Assembly: GCA_965206365.1 (NCBI GenBank)
Contig: CBDBJL010000005.1
Location: 44,271-108,270 of the forward strand
Source: CBDBJL01 sp965206365
Lineage (GTDB): Bacteria > Pseudomonadota > Alphaproteobacteria > JABAAW01 > JAHZMA01
DNA: 64,000 bases
Reading direction: 5' to 3'
The translations under genes were made by a program, and so were the position numbers. This document shows, one piece after another, positions 45,805-54,678 of this stretch. Below the pieces are notes generated by a model. The model searched no databases, had not been told where the DNA came from, and worked only from the letters and a program-made list of their open reading frames with translations. The number at the start of each line of letters is the position of its first letter. Within the stretch, counting starts at the first letter, position 1.

Positions 45805-48393
45805 ATGATGGCAATAGGTTTTTTTGCGAAAGAAATTTTTAGGAAGAAATTAATCGTGCCTGATACAGCCAATTTATGTAAATCTATTCCTTCATCTGCG
45901 GAAATTGTGATTATAGGGGGGGGCATTATGGGTTGTTCATTGGCCTATCACCTTGCGCATGAGGGTGCGAAGGATGTTGTATTGTTAGAAAAATCCGAAC
46001 TTACTTCTGGGTCGACATGGCATGCTGCCGGGCAAATTACGCATTCTACCTCTAATTACGGTTTGGGGAAATTTGTTGGCTATAATATTGATTTATATTC
46101 AGGTAAGCTCGAGCAAGAGACGGGGGTCTCGTCAACATGGCATGGTTGCGGCTCGCTTCGCCTTGCCTATAGCCAAGATGAAATGGATTGGCTACACCAT
46201 AGCCTATCGGTAGGTAAGGCACTTGGTTTTACTATGGAGTTGGTGTCTAAGGCAAGGGTGGGTGAGTTGCATCCATTTTACAATTTAAGCGGTATTTTGG
46301 GGGCACTACATACCCCTGATGATGGGCATGTTGATCCTTCTGGGGTAACTCAATCTTTTGCGACCGGTGCGCGCAAATTGGGTGTTAACATTGTGCGGCG
46401 GTGTCGGGCAACGAATATTCACCAGCAAGGCAATGGTGAATGGCGAGTTTCCACTGAAGGTGGCGAGATCAGATGTTCGCATTTGGTGAATGCAGGAGGT
46501 ACTTATGCACGGCAAATGGGAGAATGGAGTGGCTTGCAATTGCCGATGACCTCTATGACTCATCATTATTTTGTTACCGAGACTGTACCAGAATTTCAGA
46601 ATTTAGAGGTTGAATTGCCAGTTATTCGCGATGATAAATATGTTTCTGGCTATATTCGTATGGAACAAAAATCGGGTTTAATTGGGATTTACGAGAAAAC
46701 CAACCCCAATAGTGTGTGGGAAGATTTCTGTCCGTGGGAAGCCGAAAATGAGCTGTTTAACGCTGATTACGAGCGCGTTATGCCTTGGTTAGAAAATGCG
46801 ATGGCTCGGATGCCAATCTTCGCTGATTTGGGTATTAAACGTGAGGTTCATGGGGCAATTTCACATCCTCCAGATGGGAATCCGCTGGTGGGCCCGGTTG
46901 CCGGGGCAAGAAATTATTGGTGCTGTTGTGGCACGCAAATTGGAATTGGCTGGGGGCCGGGGCTTACGCGTGAGTTGGCGCGTTGGATTGTGCATGGTAG
47001 TAGCGATCTATCGATGCGCGATTATGATCCCAGGCGGTTTGGGGGTTATGCGAACAAGGCTTGGCAGGTGATCAAAGCACGTGAAGATTACTGCCTACGC
47101 CATGAAATTCCGTTTCCGCATTTTAATCGGTTTGCCGGGCGCCCGATCAAACCCAGCCCGCTTTACGAAATTTTACAGGCACAAGGTGCGGTTTTTGAAG
47201 AGGTTTTTGGGCATGAGCGTCCGCGTTGGTTTGCGATCGGGAATGTTTCTGCGCAGGATGTTTATTCGTTTCGGCGCAATATTGTTCATGATATTGTTGG
47301 GGCAGAGGTTAAAAATGTGCGCGAAAATGTTGGGCTCATGGATATTTCGGCATTTACGAAAATAGAAGTGGTTGGCAAGGATGCAGCAAAATTATTGGAT
47401 CGATTAATTGCCAATAAACTTCCGCAAAAAGTTGGCTCGATTGTTTTGACCCATTTGTTAAATTCATGTGGCCGTATTGAAATAGAGCTTACCTTGGTTA
47501 AATTTGCTGTAAATCGGTTTTATTTGGTTTGTGCGGCTTTTTTTGAACAAAGATTACGAGATCATTTGGAATTTGCCATAGATGATGAGCAAGTTGAGGT
47601 GGTTAATCGAAGTGATGATTGGGCGGCACTGGCTTTGCAGGGTCCAAAATCACGGATGGTGCTTGTAGCCAACACCGATAGTAGCTTAAGTAATGCTGAT
47701 TTTCGGTGGCTTAGTGCTCAAAAAATTGCAATTGCGGGCAAAGAAATTTGGGCATTTCGGCTTTCTTATGCGGGTGAATTGGGTTGGGAAATTCATGGTG
47801 CACGTTCGGATATCGGAAAAGTTTATCAAGGGCTTTGGCAAGCCGGGCAAAATCATGGTATTGTTAATTATGGTTCTTTTGCGATGAATGTGATGCGGAT
47901 GGAAAAAATGTTTAAGGGTGCAGGCGAGCTAACAAATGAGGTAACTTTGCCCGAGGCGGATGTGATGCGGTTTGTGGCGTTGGATGCTAGCAAGGGTGAT
48001 TTTCGAGGCAGAGCACAAACGCAGCTTAGCCTTGAGACGCGCGAGCAAGGGAAAATGTCATGGCTATGTGCTTATCTTGCCATTGAATCTTCGATTGAAT
48101 CTGGCTCTGATGAAATTGAGGCAGATGGGCATGGTGGTGAGGCAGTATTCGCCCAAGGATTTGATCAGGGGTTAGCTCAGGGGAAATCTGTGGGCGTGGT
48201 AAGCTCGATTGTTTATGGGCATAGTGTGGGGAAAATCCTGGCTTTTGCTTATCTTAAACCAGAATTTGCGAAAATTGATACCGTACTTGAAGTGATGATT
48301 ATGGGGAAAATTCGCCAGGCAATTGTGCTTGGGGATGCTGCCTATGATCCTGGAAACGAAAAACCTCGTATGGATTCTTCAAGCGAATTTTAA
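45805..48393 (+). CDS. FAD-dependent dimethylglycine/sarcosine dehydrogenase-like demethylase with GcvT domain
   Basis: Domain order is a Rossmann FAD site (EIVIIGGGIMGCSLAYHLA), SGSTWHAAGQ with the histidine that in this family binds FAD covalently, the DAO domain to about residue 400, FAO_M, then GcvT (VRENVGLMDISAFTKIEV, LSYAGELGWEIHG) and its C-terminal barrel. It would oxidise an N-methyl group and hand the carbon to folate. Its closest relative in the window is the truncated gene at the left edge. The ATG at 45805 overlaps a possible -10 box. A GTG at 45856 preceded by AGGA is a better candidate and still leaves a complete enzyme. Confidence 0.9.
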   Translation: MMAIGFFAKEIFRKKLIVPDTANLCKSIPSSAEIVIIGGGIMGCSLAYHLAHEGAKDVVLLEKSELTSGSTWHAAGQITHSTSNYGLGKFVGYNIDLYSGKLEQETGVSSTWHGCGSLRLAYSQDEMDWLHHSLSVGKALGFTMELVSKARVGELHPFYNLSGILGALHTPDDGHVDPSGVTQSFATGARKLGVNIVRRCRATNIHQQGNGEWRVSTEGGEIRCSHLVNAGGTYARQMGEWSGLQLPMTSMTHHYFVTETVPEFQNLEVELPVIRDDKYVSGYIRMEQKSGLIGIYEKTNPNSVWEDFCPWEAENELFNADYERVMPWLENAMARMPIFADLGIKREVHGAISHPPDGNPLVGPVAGARNYWCCCGTQIGIGWGPGLTRELARWIVHGSSDLSMRDYDPRRFGGYANKAWQVIKAREDYCLRHEIPFPHFNRFAGRPIKPSPLYEILQAQGAVFEEVFGHERPRWFAIGNVSAQDVYSFRRNIVHDIVGAEVKNVRENVGLMDISAFTKIEVVGKDAAKLLDRLIANKLPQKVGSIVLTHLLNSCGRIEIELTLVKFAVNRFYLVCAAFFEQRLRDHLEFAIDDEQVEVVNRSDDWAALALQGPKSRMVLVANTDSSLSNADFRWLSAQKIAIAGKEIWAFRLSYAGELGWEIHGARSDIGKVYQGLWQAGQNHGIVNYGSFAMNVMRMEKMFKGAGELTNEVTLPEADVMRFVALDASKGDFRGRAQTQLSLETREQGKMSWLCAYLAIESSIESGSDEIEADGHGGEAVFAQGFDQGLAQGKSVGVVSSIVYGHSVGKILAFAYLKPEFAKIDTVLEVMIMGKIRQAIVLGDAAYDPGNEKPRMDSSSEF

Positions 48394-48421
48394 TGATTAA
48401 GAGTAGAAAGAGAAAATTATT

Positions 48422-49549
48422 ATGAATCCAAAAATACTTGAAAAAGAGATACCGGCAACAATGCGCGCTTTTGTGCTTATGGGGCATGGCGATATTAATA
48501 ATTTGGTGTTCCATAAGGATTGGCCAACACCGAAACCGAAAAAAAGTGAGGTTTTGTTAAAAGTCCATGCTTGTGGCTTGAATAATACCGATGTTAATAC
48601 GCGGCTGGGCTGGTATTCAAAAGCGGTATCTGAAGCCACTACCGGTGATGGTTATGCTGAAATTGATAATGCAGATTCTTCCTGGGGGGGGATGGCAATC
48701 ACTTTCCCTAGAATTCAGGGGGCAGATGTTTGTGCAACGGTTGTGGGTTTGGGTGTGGATGCTCCTCTAGAATTATTAGGCAAACGTGTGCTAATTGATG
48801 TGTGCATACGCGATTGGGACGATCCGCTGGATATCAATAAATGCCATTATTTTGGTTCTGAAATGAATGGCGGTTTTGCCGAATATACTGTTGCGGATGC
48901 CCGTAATGTCCACCCGATTACATCAGATTTAACTGATGCGGAATTGGCAAGTTTTCCAACTTCTTATATTACGGCTGAAAATATTTTGAACCGAGCCAAC
49001 GCGAATGTCGGCGATATTATTTTGATCACTGGAGCATCGGGCGGGGTAGGTTCAGCATTGATCCAATTGGCAAAAAGACGAGGAGTAAAGACTGTGGCTT
49101 TGGCAAGCGAGGAAAAGCATGCTGGTTTGTTGCAATTAGGCAAAAAATATGGAGCCGATCTGTTGTTGCCACGAAAACCCGAGGATTTAAAAGCGGCGTT
49201 GCGCGCAACCATTGGCAGAGAAACAGTGTCGATTGTTGCTGATGTTGTTGGCGGTGATTATTTTTCTACTGTGATTGATGTGTTAGAACGGGGAGGACGT
49301 TATAGTTGCTCAGGTGCGATTGCCGGTCCGATTGTATCGTTTGATTTGCGCACCTTTTATTTGCGGGATTTAACGTTTACGGGTGCAACAATTATGCCAC
49401 CGGGTGTTTTTGCGCATTTGGTAAATTATATTGAAAATGGTGAGGTTAAGCCGATTATAGCAGAAACCTATCCACTGGAAGAATTGCATCAGGCACAACA
49501 GAGTTTTATAGCAAAAAAGCATGTTGGCAATATTGTTGTTACCTTATAA
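48422..49549 (+). CDS. Zinc-type alcohol dehydrogenase/quinone oxidoreductase-like protein
   Basis: The medium-chain dehydrogenase fold is clear: an N-terminal GroES-like domain (VLLKVHACGLNNTDVNTR), the substrate channel residues FPRIQGADVCATVVG, and a Rossmann domain with ITGASGGVGSALIQLAKRRG. The usual catalytic-zinc cysteine at CGxNxTD is present in ACGLNNTD, but the GHE motif is replaced by IQGADV, as in quinone-oxidoreductase-type members. The role in the betaine cluster is unclear. It starts 28 bases after the FAD enzyme and ends 10 bases before the first enolase-superfamily gene. Confidence 0.85.
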   Translation: MNPKILEKEIPATMRAFVLMGHGDINNLVFHKDWPTPKPKKSEVLLKVHACGLNNTDVNTRLGWYSKAVSEATTGDGYAEIDNADSSWGGMAITFPRIQGADVCATVVGLGVDAPLELLGKRVLIDVCIRDWDDPLDINKCHYFGSEMNGGFAEYTVADARNVHPITSDLTDAELASFPTSYITAENILNRANANVGDIILITGASGGVGSALIQLAKRRGVKTVALASEEKHAGLLQLGKKYGADLLLPRKPEDLKAALRATIGRETVSIVADVVGGDYFSTVIDVLERGGRYSCSGAIAGPIVSFDLRTFYLRDLTFTGATIMPPGVFAHLVNYIENGEVKPIIAETYPLEELHQAQQSFIAKKHVGNIVVTL

Positions 49550-49559
49550 CGGGTGAAGG

Positions 49560-50666
49560 ATGCGAATAACAAAAATTACAGTTTGGCAAATTGACTTACC
49601 CCTGAATAAACCTTACTGGCTTTCTGGGGGGCGACTGAAATTTGAAAAATTAGATTCTACTTTTGTGCGCATCGATACAGATCTTGGGCTATCAGGTTGG
49701 GGCGAAGGTTGCCCGTGGGGCAACACCTATCTACCGGCTTATGGGGCAGGAATTCGTTCTGGCTTTGAAATTCTTGCTCCGGCTTTGTTGGGGCAAGATC
49801 CATGCGCTTTGGCACAGATTAATCGGGTTATGGATTTGAATTTGCCGGGGCATCTTTACGTGAAATCGCCTTTGGATGTTGCGTGTTGGGATCTGCTTGG
49901 GCAGTTTACGAATATGCCTTTATGGCAGTTGATGGGTGCCGATGAAGTGGTTCCTGTGCCCCTTAATTCTTCGATATCAACAGGCACACCCGATGCTATG
50001 CTTGCCGATATTCAGCTTGCGGGTGCGAAAGGATATCGAACGCATTCGGTAAAAATAGGGGGTGATGATCCTAACCAAGATATTGTTCGGATACAAACCG
50101 TTGCACAAAATGCCCCGAATAATGAAAAGATTACATTTGATGTTAATCGCGCTTGGGCTCCTGGTATCGCTTTGCAAGTGTTGGGTAGCGTTGCTACGCG
50201 CGGTTGGATTGAGCAACCTTGTGAAACTTTGGCGCAATGCGCGCATGTTGCCAGCCATGTGCCACAACCGATCATGCTGGATGAATGTATGTATGATTTT
50301 CAAACGCATCTCGAGGCTTGGAAAATTGGCGCATGTCAAGGGGTGAAAGTGAAACCTAACCGTGTGGGTGGTTTAAGCAAAGCGTTGCAAATTAGGGATT
50401 TTGGGATTGCGGTTGGCTGGCAAATGCATGTAGAAGATTTGGGGGGCAGTGTTTTGGCAGATACGGCAGCAATCCATTTGGCAATTTCATTACCAAAGGT
50501 AAACCGTTTGGCAAGCTGGCTATGTCACGAGCATTTAACGGTCGATCCGGTTATTGGGCAAGGGGCAAGAAATCAAGCGGGATTTGCGATTTTGTCTCAG
50601 CTTGCTGGGCTTGGTGTGAAGGGGGATGAAAATCTTCTTGGCGAGCCTGTAGCCATTTATCAATAG
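49560..50666 (+). CDS. Mandelate racemase/muconate lactonizing-family enzyme, HpbD-like
   Basis: At 368 residues it has the full two-domain enolase-superfamily structure. Metal ligands are Asp194 (FDVNRAW), Glu218 (IEQPC) and Asp241 (LDECM). Catalytic lysines are likely Lys165 (HSVKIGG) and Lys265 (VKVKPNRVGG), positions almost identical to those of hydroxyproline-betaine 2-epimerase HpbD. With the Rieske and FAD demethylase neighbours this suggests epimerisation of a proline-betaine-type amino acid. Dehydratase or racemase alternatives are possible. AGGATG-type spacing links it tightly to the gene before. Confidence 0.8.
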   Translation: MRITKITVWQIDLPLNKPYWLSGGRLKFEKLDSTFVRIDTDLGLSGWGEGCPWGNTYLPAYGAGIRSGFEILAPALLGQDPCALAQINRVMDLNLPGHLYVKSPLDVACWDLLGQFTNMPLWQLMGADEVVPVPLNSSISTGTPDAMLADIQLAGAKGYRTHSVKIGGDDPNQDIVRIQTVAQNAPNNEKITFDVNRAWAPGIALQVLGSVATRGWIEQPCETLAQCAHVASHVPQPIMLDECMYDFQTHLEAWKIGACQGVKVKPNRVGGLSKALQIRDFGIAVGWQMHVEDLGGSVLADTAAIHLAISLPKVNRLASWLCHEHLTVDPVIGQGARNQAGFAILSQLAGLGVKGDENLLGEPVAIYQ

Positions 50667-50693
50667 CCATTTATCAATAGCAAAGGGGAGAAG

Positions 50694-51830
50694 ATGAAAA
50701 TTACAAAAATTACAATTTGGAAAATCGCACTTACCAGCCATGTAACCTATTATATGGCTGAGGGCAAAACTTGCGATCGGGTAGATTCTTTTATTGTTCG
50801 TTTGCAAACAGATGAAGGCCTTTCAGGTTGGGGAGAGGTTTGCCCAATTGCGGGTTATTTGCCGGCTTATGCGGGTGGGGTTACCGCCGCCATTGAAAAT
50901 ATGGCACCGATTATTTTAGGGGCAAATTCTCTTGATTCCTACACGGATCCGATCGGAGTTGAAGCTTTAATGGCTCGGTTAAATATGCATTTAATGGGGC
51001 ATCCTTATGCGAAATCGCCTATTGATATTGCGCTTTGGGATTTAACTGCGCAACAAGCCAAAATGCCACTTTATTGTTTGCTTGGGGGGCGGAGGCAAAA
51101 AAATTTACCGCTTTACCATTCGATTAGTTGCGTTGCGCCTGAAGAAATGCAGCGCATGGCACAGAATGCTTATGCGCAAGGGATGCGCCAGTTTCAGGTA
51201 AAATTAGGGGTTGATCAGGATTGGCGCACTGATATTGCAAGATTGCGTGCAGTTCGCGAGGCAGTAGAGCCCTCGGCTTTGGTTTTTGGTGATTGGAATA
51301 TGGGGGCAACGCGCCTTGAGGCGGTTCGTGTTGGGCGCGAGGTGGCGGATCTGGATCTGATGTTCGAACAGCCTTGCAAAACTTTGGAAGAATGTGCGGC
51401 GGTGCGTCATATTACCGGGTTGCCAATGAAGATTGATGAAAATGCCCATGATTTGGCATCGTTGCTTCGTGCTGATCAATTAAATTGCTTGGATGCGGTT
51501 GCGATTAAATTATCAAAATTTGGTGGGATTAGTGCATCGCGACGTGCGCGTGATTTATGCGAGCATTTAGGTGTGATGACCTGTATTGAAGATGTTTGGG
51601 GAAGTGATATTGTCACTGCCGCTTTGTTACATTTGGCAGTGGCAACTACGCCGAAAAACTTGCTAAATAGTTGCGATTTGTCGCATTATGTCACTCCGCA
51701 TATTGGCGGTAAAGGGCAATCGGATTTGCCGATGCGGCATCAAGGTAGAATTGCACCGCCTGAAGGGATCGGGCTTGGGGTTACGCCTGATTTGGATATT
51801 TTGGGCAAGGAAATTGCTATTTTTGATTAA
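50694..51830 (+). CDS. Mandelate racemase/muconate lactonizing-family enzyme, second paralogue
   Basis: The second enolase-superfamily member has Lys170 (QFQVKLG), Asp200 (FGDWNMG), Glu225 (FEQPC), Asp248 (KIDENAHD), Lys272/Lys275 (IKLSKFGG) and Glu299-Asp300 (CIEDVWGSD). The last features recall cis-3-hydroxyproline dehydratases and HpbD relatives. Its N-terminal 20 s loop (VTYYMAEGKTCDRVDS) differs fully from the upstream paralogue (PYWLSGGRLKFEKLDS), and this loop sets substrate choice, so the two probably act on different isomers. GGGGAG precedes the ATG. Confidence 0.8.
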   Translation: MKITKITIWKIALTSHVTYYMAEGKTCDRVDSFIVRLQTDEGLSGWGEVCPIAGYLPAYAGGVTAAIENMAPIILGANSLDSYTDPIGVEALMARLNMHLMGHPYAKSPIDIALWDLTAQQAKMPLYCLLGGRRQKNLPLYHSISCVAPEEMQRMAQNAYAQGMRQFQVKLGVDQDWRTDIARLRAVREAVEPSALVFGDWNMGATRLEAVRVGREVADLDLMFEQPCKTLEECAAVRHITGLPMKIDENAHDLASLLRADQLNCLDAVAIKLSKFGGISASRRARDLCEHLGVMTCIEDVWGSDIVTAALLHLAVATTPKNLLNSCDLSHYVTPHIGGKGQSDLPMRHQGRIAPPEGIGLGVTPDLDILGKEIAIFD

Positions 51831-51846
51831 AGATAAGGAAAATAAG

Positions 51847-53126
51847 ATGTCGAATTTACAACAAACCGATTGGGTTAAGCGAGCTTACCAGGTTCTTCCC
51901 GGGGGAACATTTGGGAATTTTGATTCCGCTACGGTGATTAGCAGAGGGGATGGTGCCTATGTTTGGGACGAAGATGGAAAAAAATATATTGATTATCTGA
52001 TTGGTTCCGGCCCGATGTTGGTTGGGCATAACCACCCCGAAGTTAAGGAAGTAGTAAGAGAGCAGCTAGATCAAGGGTGTACTTTTTTTACGAACAATGC
52101 CCGCGCTATTGAAATCGCCGAAGCCATTTGTGCTGGGGTACAATGCGCCGAACAAGTTAGGTTTGTTACCAGTGGCGGTGAAGCAGATATGTATGCGATA
52201 CGTTTGGCACGAGCTTTTACCGGTAGGGAGAAGATTTTGAAGTTTGAAGGTGGGTATCATGGCATGTCAGCGGAAGCACAAATGAGCCTATCACCAACAA
52301 AATTGGTGAATTACCCAATGGCTGTTCCGGATTCTGCGGGGATCTTAGAGGCGGTGCGTGATCGTATGTTAATTGCGCCATTTAATGATCTTGCCATGAC
52401 CCAAAGCTTGATTGCGGAATATGCAAGTGAGATTGCTGCCATTATTGTAGAGCCGTTGCAACGAATTATTCCGCCTGAGCCGGGGTTTTTAGAAATGTTG
52501 CGTAAACAATGTAGCAAACATGGGATTATTTTGATTTTTGATGAGGTGGTTACCGGGTTTCGCTTGGCTTATGGGGGCGCGCAAGAGCTTTATGGCGTGA
52601 TTCCTGATATCTGTACCTTGGGAAAAGTTATTGGTGGTGGCTTCCCATTAGCGGCGATTGCAGGTAGAGCCGATATTATGAAACATTTTGTCAAGGATCA
52701 GGTGGGAGATGAGGGTTTTTTAATGCAATTAGGAACATTAAGTGGCAATCCGATCGCCGCTGTTGCTGGGCTGAAAACCATGGAAATTTTGCGGCGTGAG
52801 GGGAGTTACGAAAGGCTCGCCTATTGTGGGAATGCGATTATGGAATCTTTTACGCAACATTTGGGTAAGGTTGGGATTGCGCATCAAATGTTGGAGTTCC
52901 AAGTTTATTTGATGTTGTCTTTACCGAGCAAAAAATTGTCAATTATCGCGATACATTGGCTGGTGATCGGAAACTAACCGCACGGTTTAATCAGCTTTTG
53001 CATCAGCAAGGCGCATTGAAATCACCGGCAAAAATTTATACGAATCTTGCGCTCAGTGAGGATGATTTACAACAAACCTTTGATATGATCCAATATGCTG
53101 CGCAGAATTTGCTGATTTCAAAATAA
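51847..53126 (+). pseudogene. Class III aminotransferase, frameshifted near the C-terminus
   Basis: An enzyme of about 425 residues related to glutamate-1-semialdehyde aminomutase and other class III transaminases. Visible are LPGGTFGNFD, FVTSGGEADMYAIRLARAF, FEGGYHGMSAEAQ, LIFDEVVTGFRLAYGG and the PLP lysine in TLGKVIGGGFPL. The frame breaks near 52890, where HQM should continue as VGVPSLFDVVFTEQK; one base is missing in ATGTTGGAG. The next frame then runs to a proper end (AQNLLISK). I use the ATG after ATAAGG. It would act on an amine made by the upstream enzymes if functional. Confidence 0.78.
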
Positions 53127-53137
53127 AGGGGTTGAAG

Positions 53138-54430
53138 ATGGTAAACCCCTTGCAGATGCCTTACAAACGGAAAAATTTTTTTCTTAAATCATCGAGTGAT
53201 ATTGGCACCTATGACTCGGATCAGAGCCGATGAAACCACGCTTGCACCCACAGCTCTTAACGCTGAATATTACACGCAAAGAGCGAGCTCGGGCGGATTG
53301 CTGATTACCGAGGCGGTACATATTTCGCCTGAAGCTACCCCAATTTGGACAATTTATCGCAATGTTCGCGAGAATGGAGGGCAGGTTCCAGGCATATGGA
53401 CTGATGCACAAATGCTTGGTTGGAAACAAGTGGTAGAGGGGGTCCATCGTAAGGGCGGAAAAATTTGCTGCCAACTTTTGCATGCGGGCAGAGTGGCCCA
53501 ACCTAGCATTGGCGAGCATCCGCTTGTGAAAGGGAGTCAAGCCCCTTTGCCACCAGTATCTTCTTCAAATTTGCCTATTATTGTGAAAGCTGAAATTGGC
53601 AATCAATATAATTGGGATCAAGATGCAACCCCACCACGGGCCTGAAAACCGATGAAATTGCTCGAATATGTCGTGATTACCAACATGCGGCGCGGAATGT
53701 GCAACAGGCAGGCTTTGATTATGTTGAATTGCATGCGGCTCATGGTTATTTGCTGGGATCAATTTTTGTGTGATGGCGTAAATCAGCGTGAAGATCAATA
53801 TGGAGGATCGCTTGCGAATAGGTGTCGATTTTTGTTTGAGGTGGTTACTTCATTGATTGAAATATTTGGGGTAGGCAAGGTGGGGGTGCGGTTATCGCCC
53901 TTATATCGAGATGAAATTACCGAAAAAATTAAGCAAAGTTACTTTGGCGTTACTTGTTCTGAAGCTAACAAAACCTATGATTGTGCTGTGGCAGGATTGA
54001 ATGGTTTTGATTTGGCTTATTTATTGCTTACTGAACCACGTGTGGGAGGGCTTTCCCAAACTGTTGAACAGGAAGAGGCGTATTATTATCCAATGGCAAA
54101 TCGCAAATTGCGTGAAATTTATCAAGGAACTTTGATCGGCGCAGGTGGTTTTACACCTGATTCCGCGGCTCAGGCGGTTGCCGATGGTGTCTATGATTGT
54201 ATTGCTTTTGGACGTTGGTTTCTGGCAACCCAGATCTGCCGAAACGGATTTTTGCCGGATATCCGTTGAATATATATCATCGTAGTACATTTTACGGGGG
54301 AGGACAAGAAGGCTATACCGATTACCCTACCTATCATAATGCTACGAAAACAGCCAATAATTTTGCTCGGAAATATCGATTAATGCCACAATCTGCTATT
54401 GTGAGATCATTGGCAAATGCAAAAAAATAA
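53138..54430 (+). pseudogene. Old Yellow Enzyme-like FMN oxidoreductase, multiply frameshifted
   Basis: The pieces together spell an NADH:flavin oxidoreductase of the NemA type: VILAPMTRIRADE, YYTQRASSGGLLITEA, CCQLLHAGRVA, then FDYVELHAAHGYLL, DQFLCDGVNQREDQYGGS, GVRLSP, GAGGFTPDSAAQAVADG, FGRWFLA and DLPKRIFAGYPLN. Breaks lie near 53172 (a T7 run), 53635, 53757 (GGG for GG) and 54223 (AACCC). Some OYE-like enzymes demethylate N-methylproline in stachydrine catabolism, and the cluster context fits that. Four frameshifts in 1.3 kb make it inactive if the sequence is correct. Confidence 0.8.
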
Positions 54431-54678
54431 TCGTAAATTTCCTAGGTTATTAAGGTTGAATCAATGAAAATTGAGTGGAGGTGATGAGGGAATTTTCTAG
54501 AGAAGATTTCCAAGAAGGATTGATTAAATCGTTGCATTCTTTAGGAGCGGGCTTGCGTTTTTAGTTTAAATAGCTAGGATAGCATTGATTGTCCTTTGTT
54601 TGAGGTCTTTAGTTTTGGGCGGGATACTTTTTAGAAGATTAGGTGTTAGGGGAATGGCATTTTTTAAGGTGGTTATTT

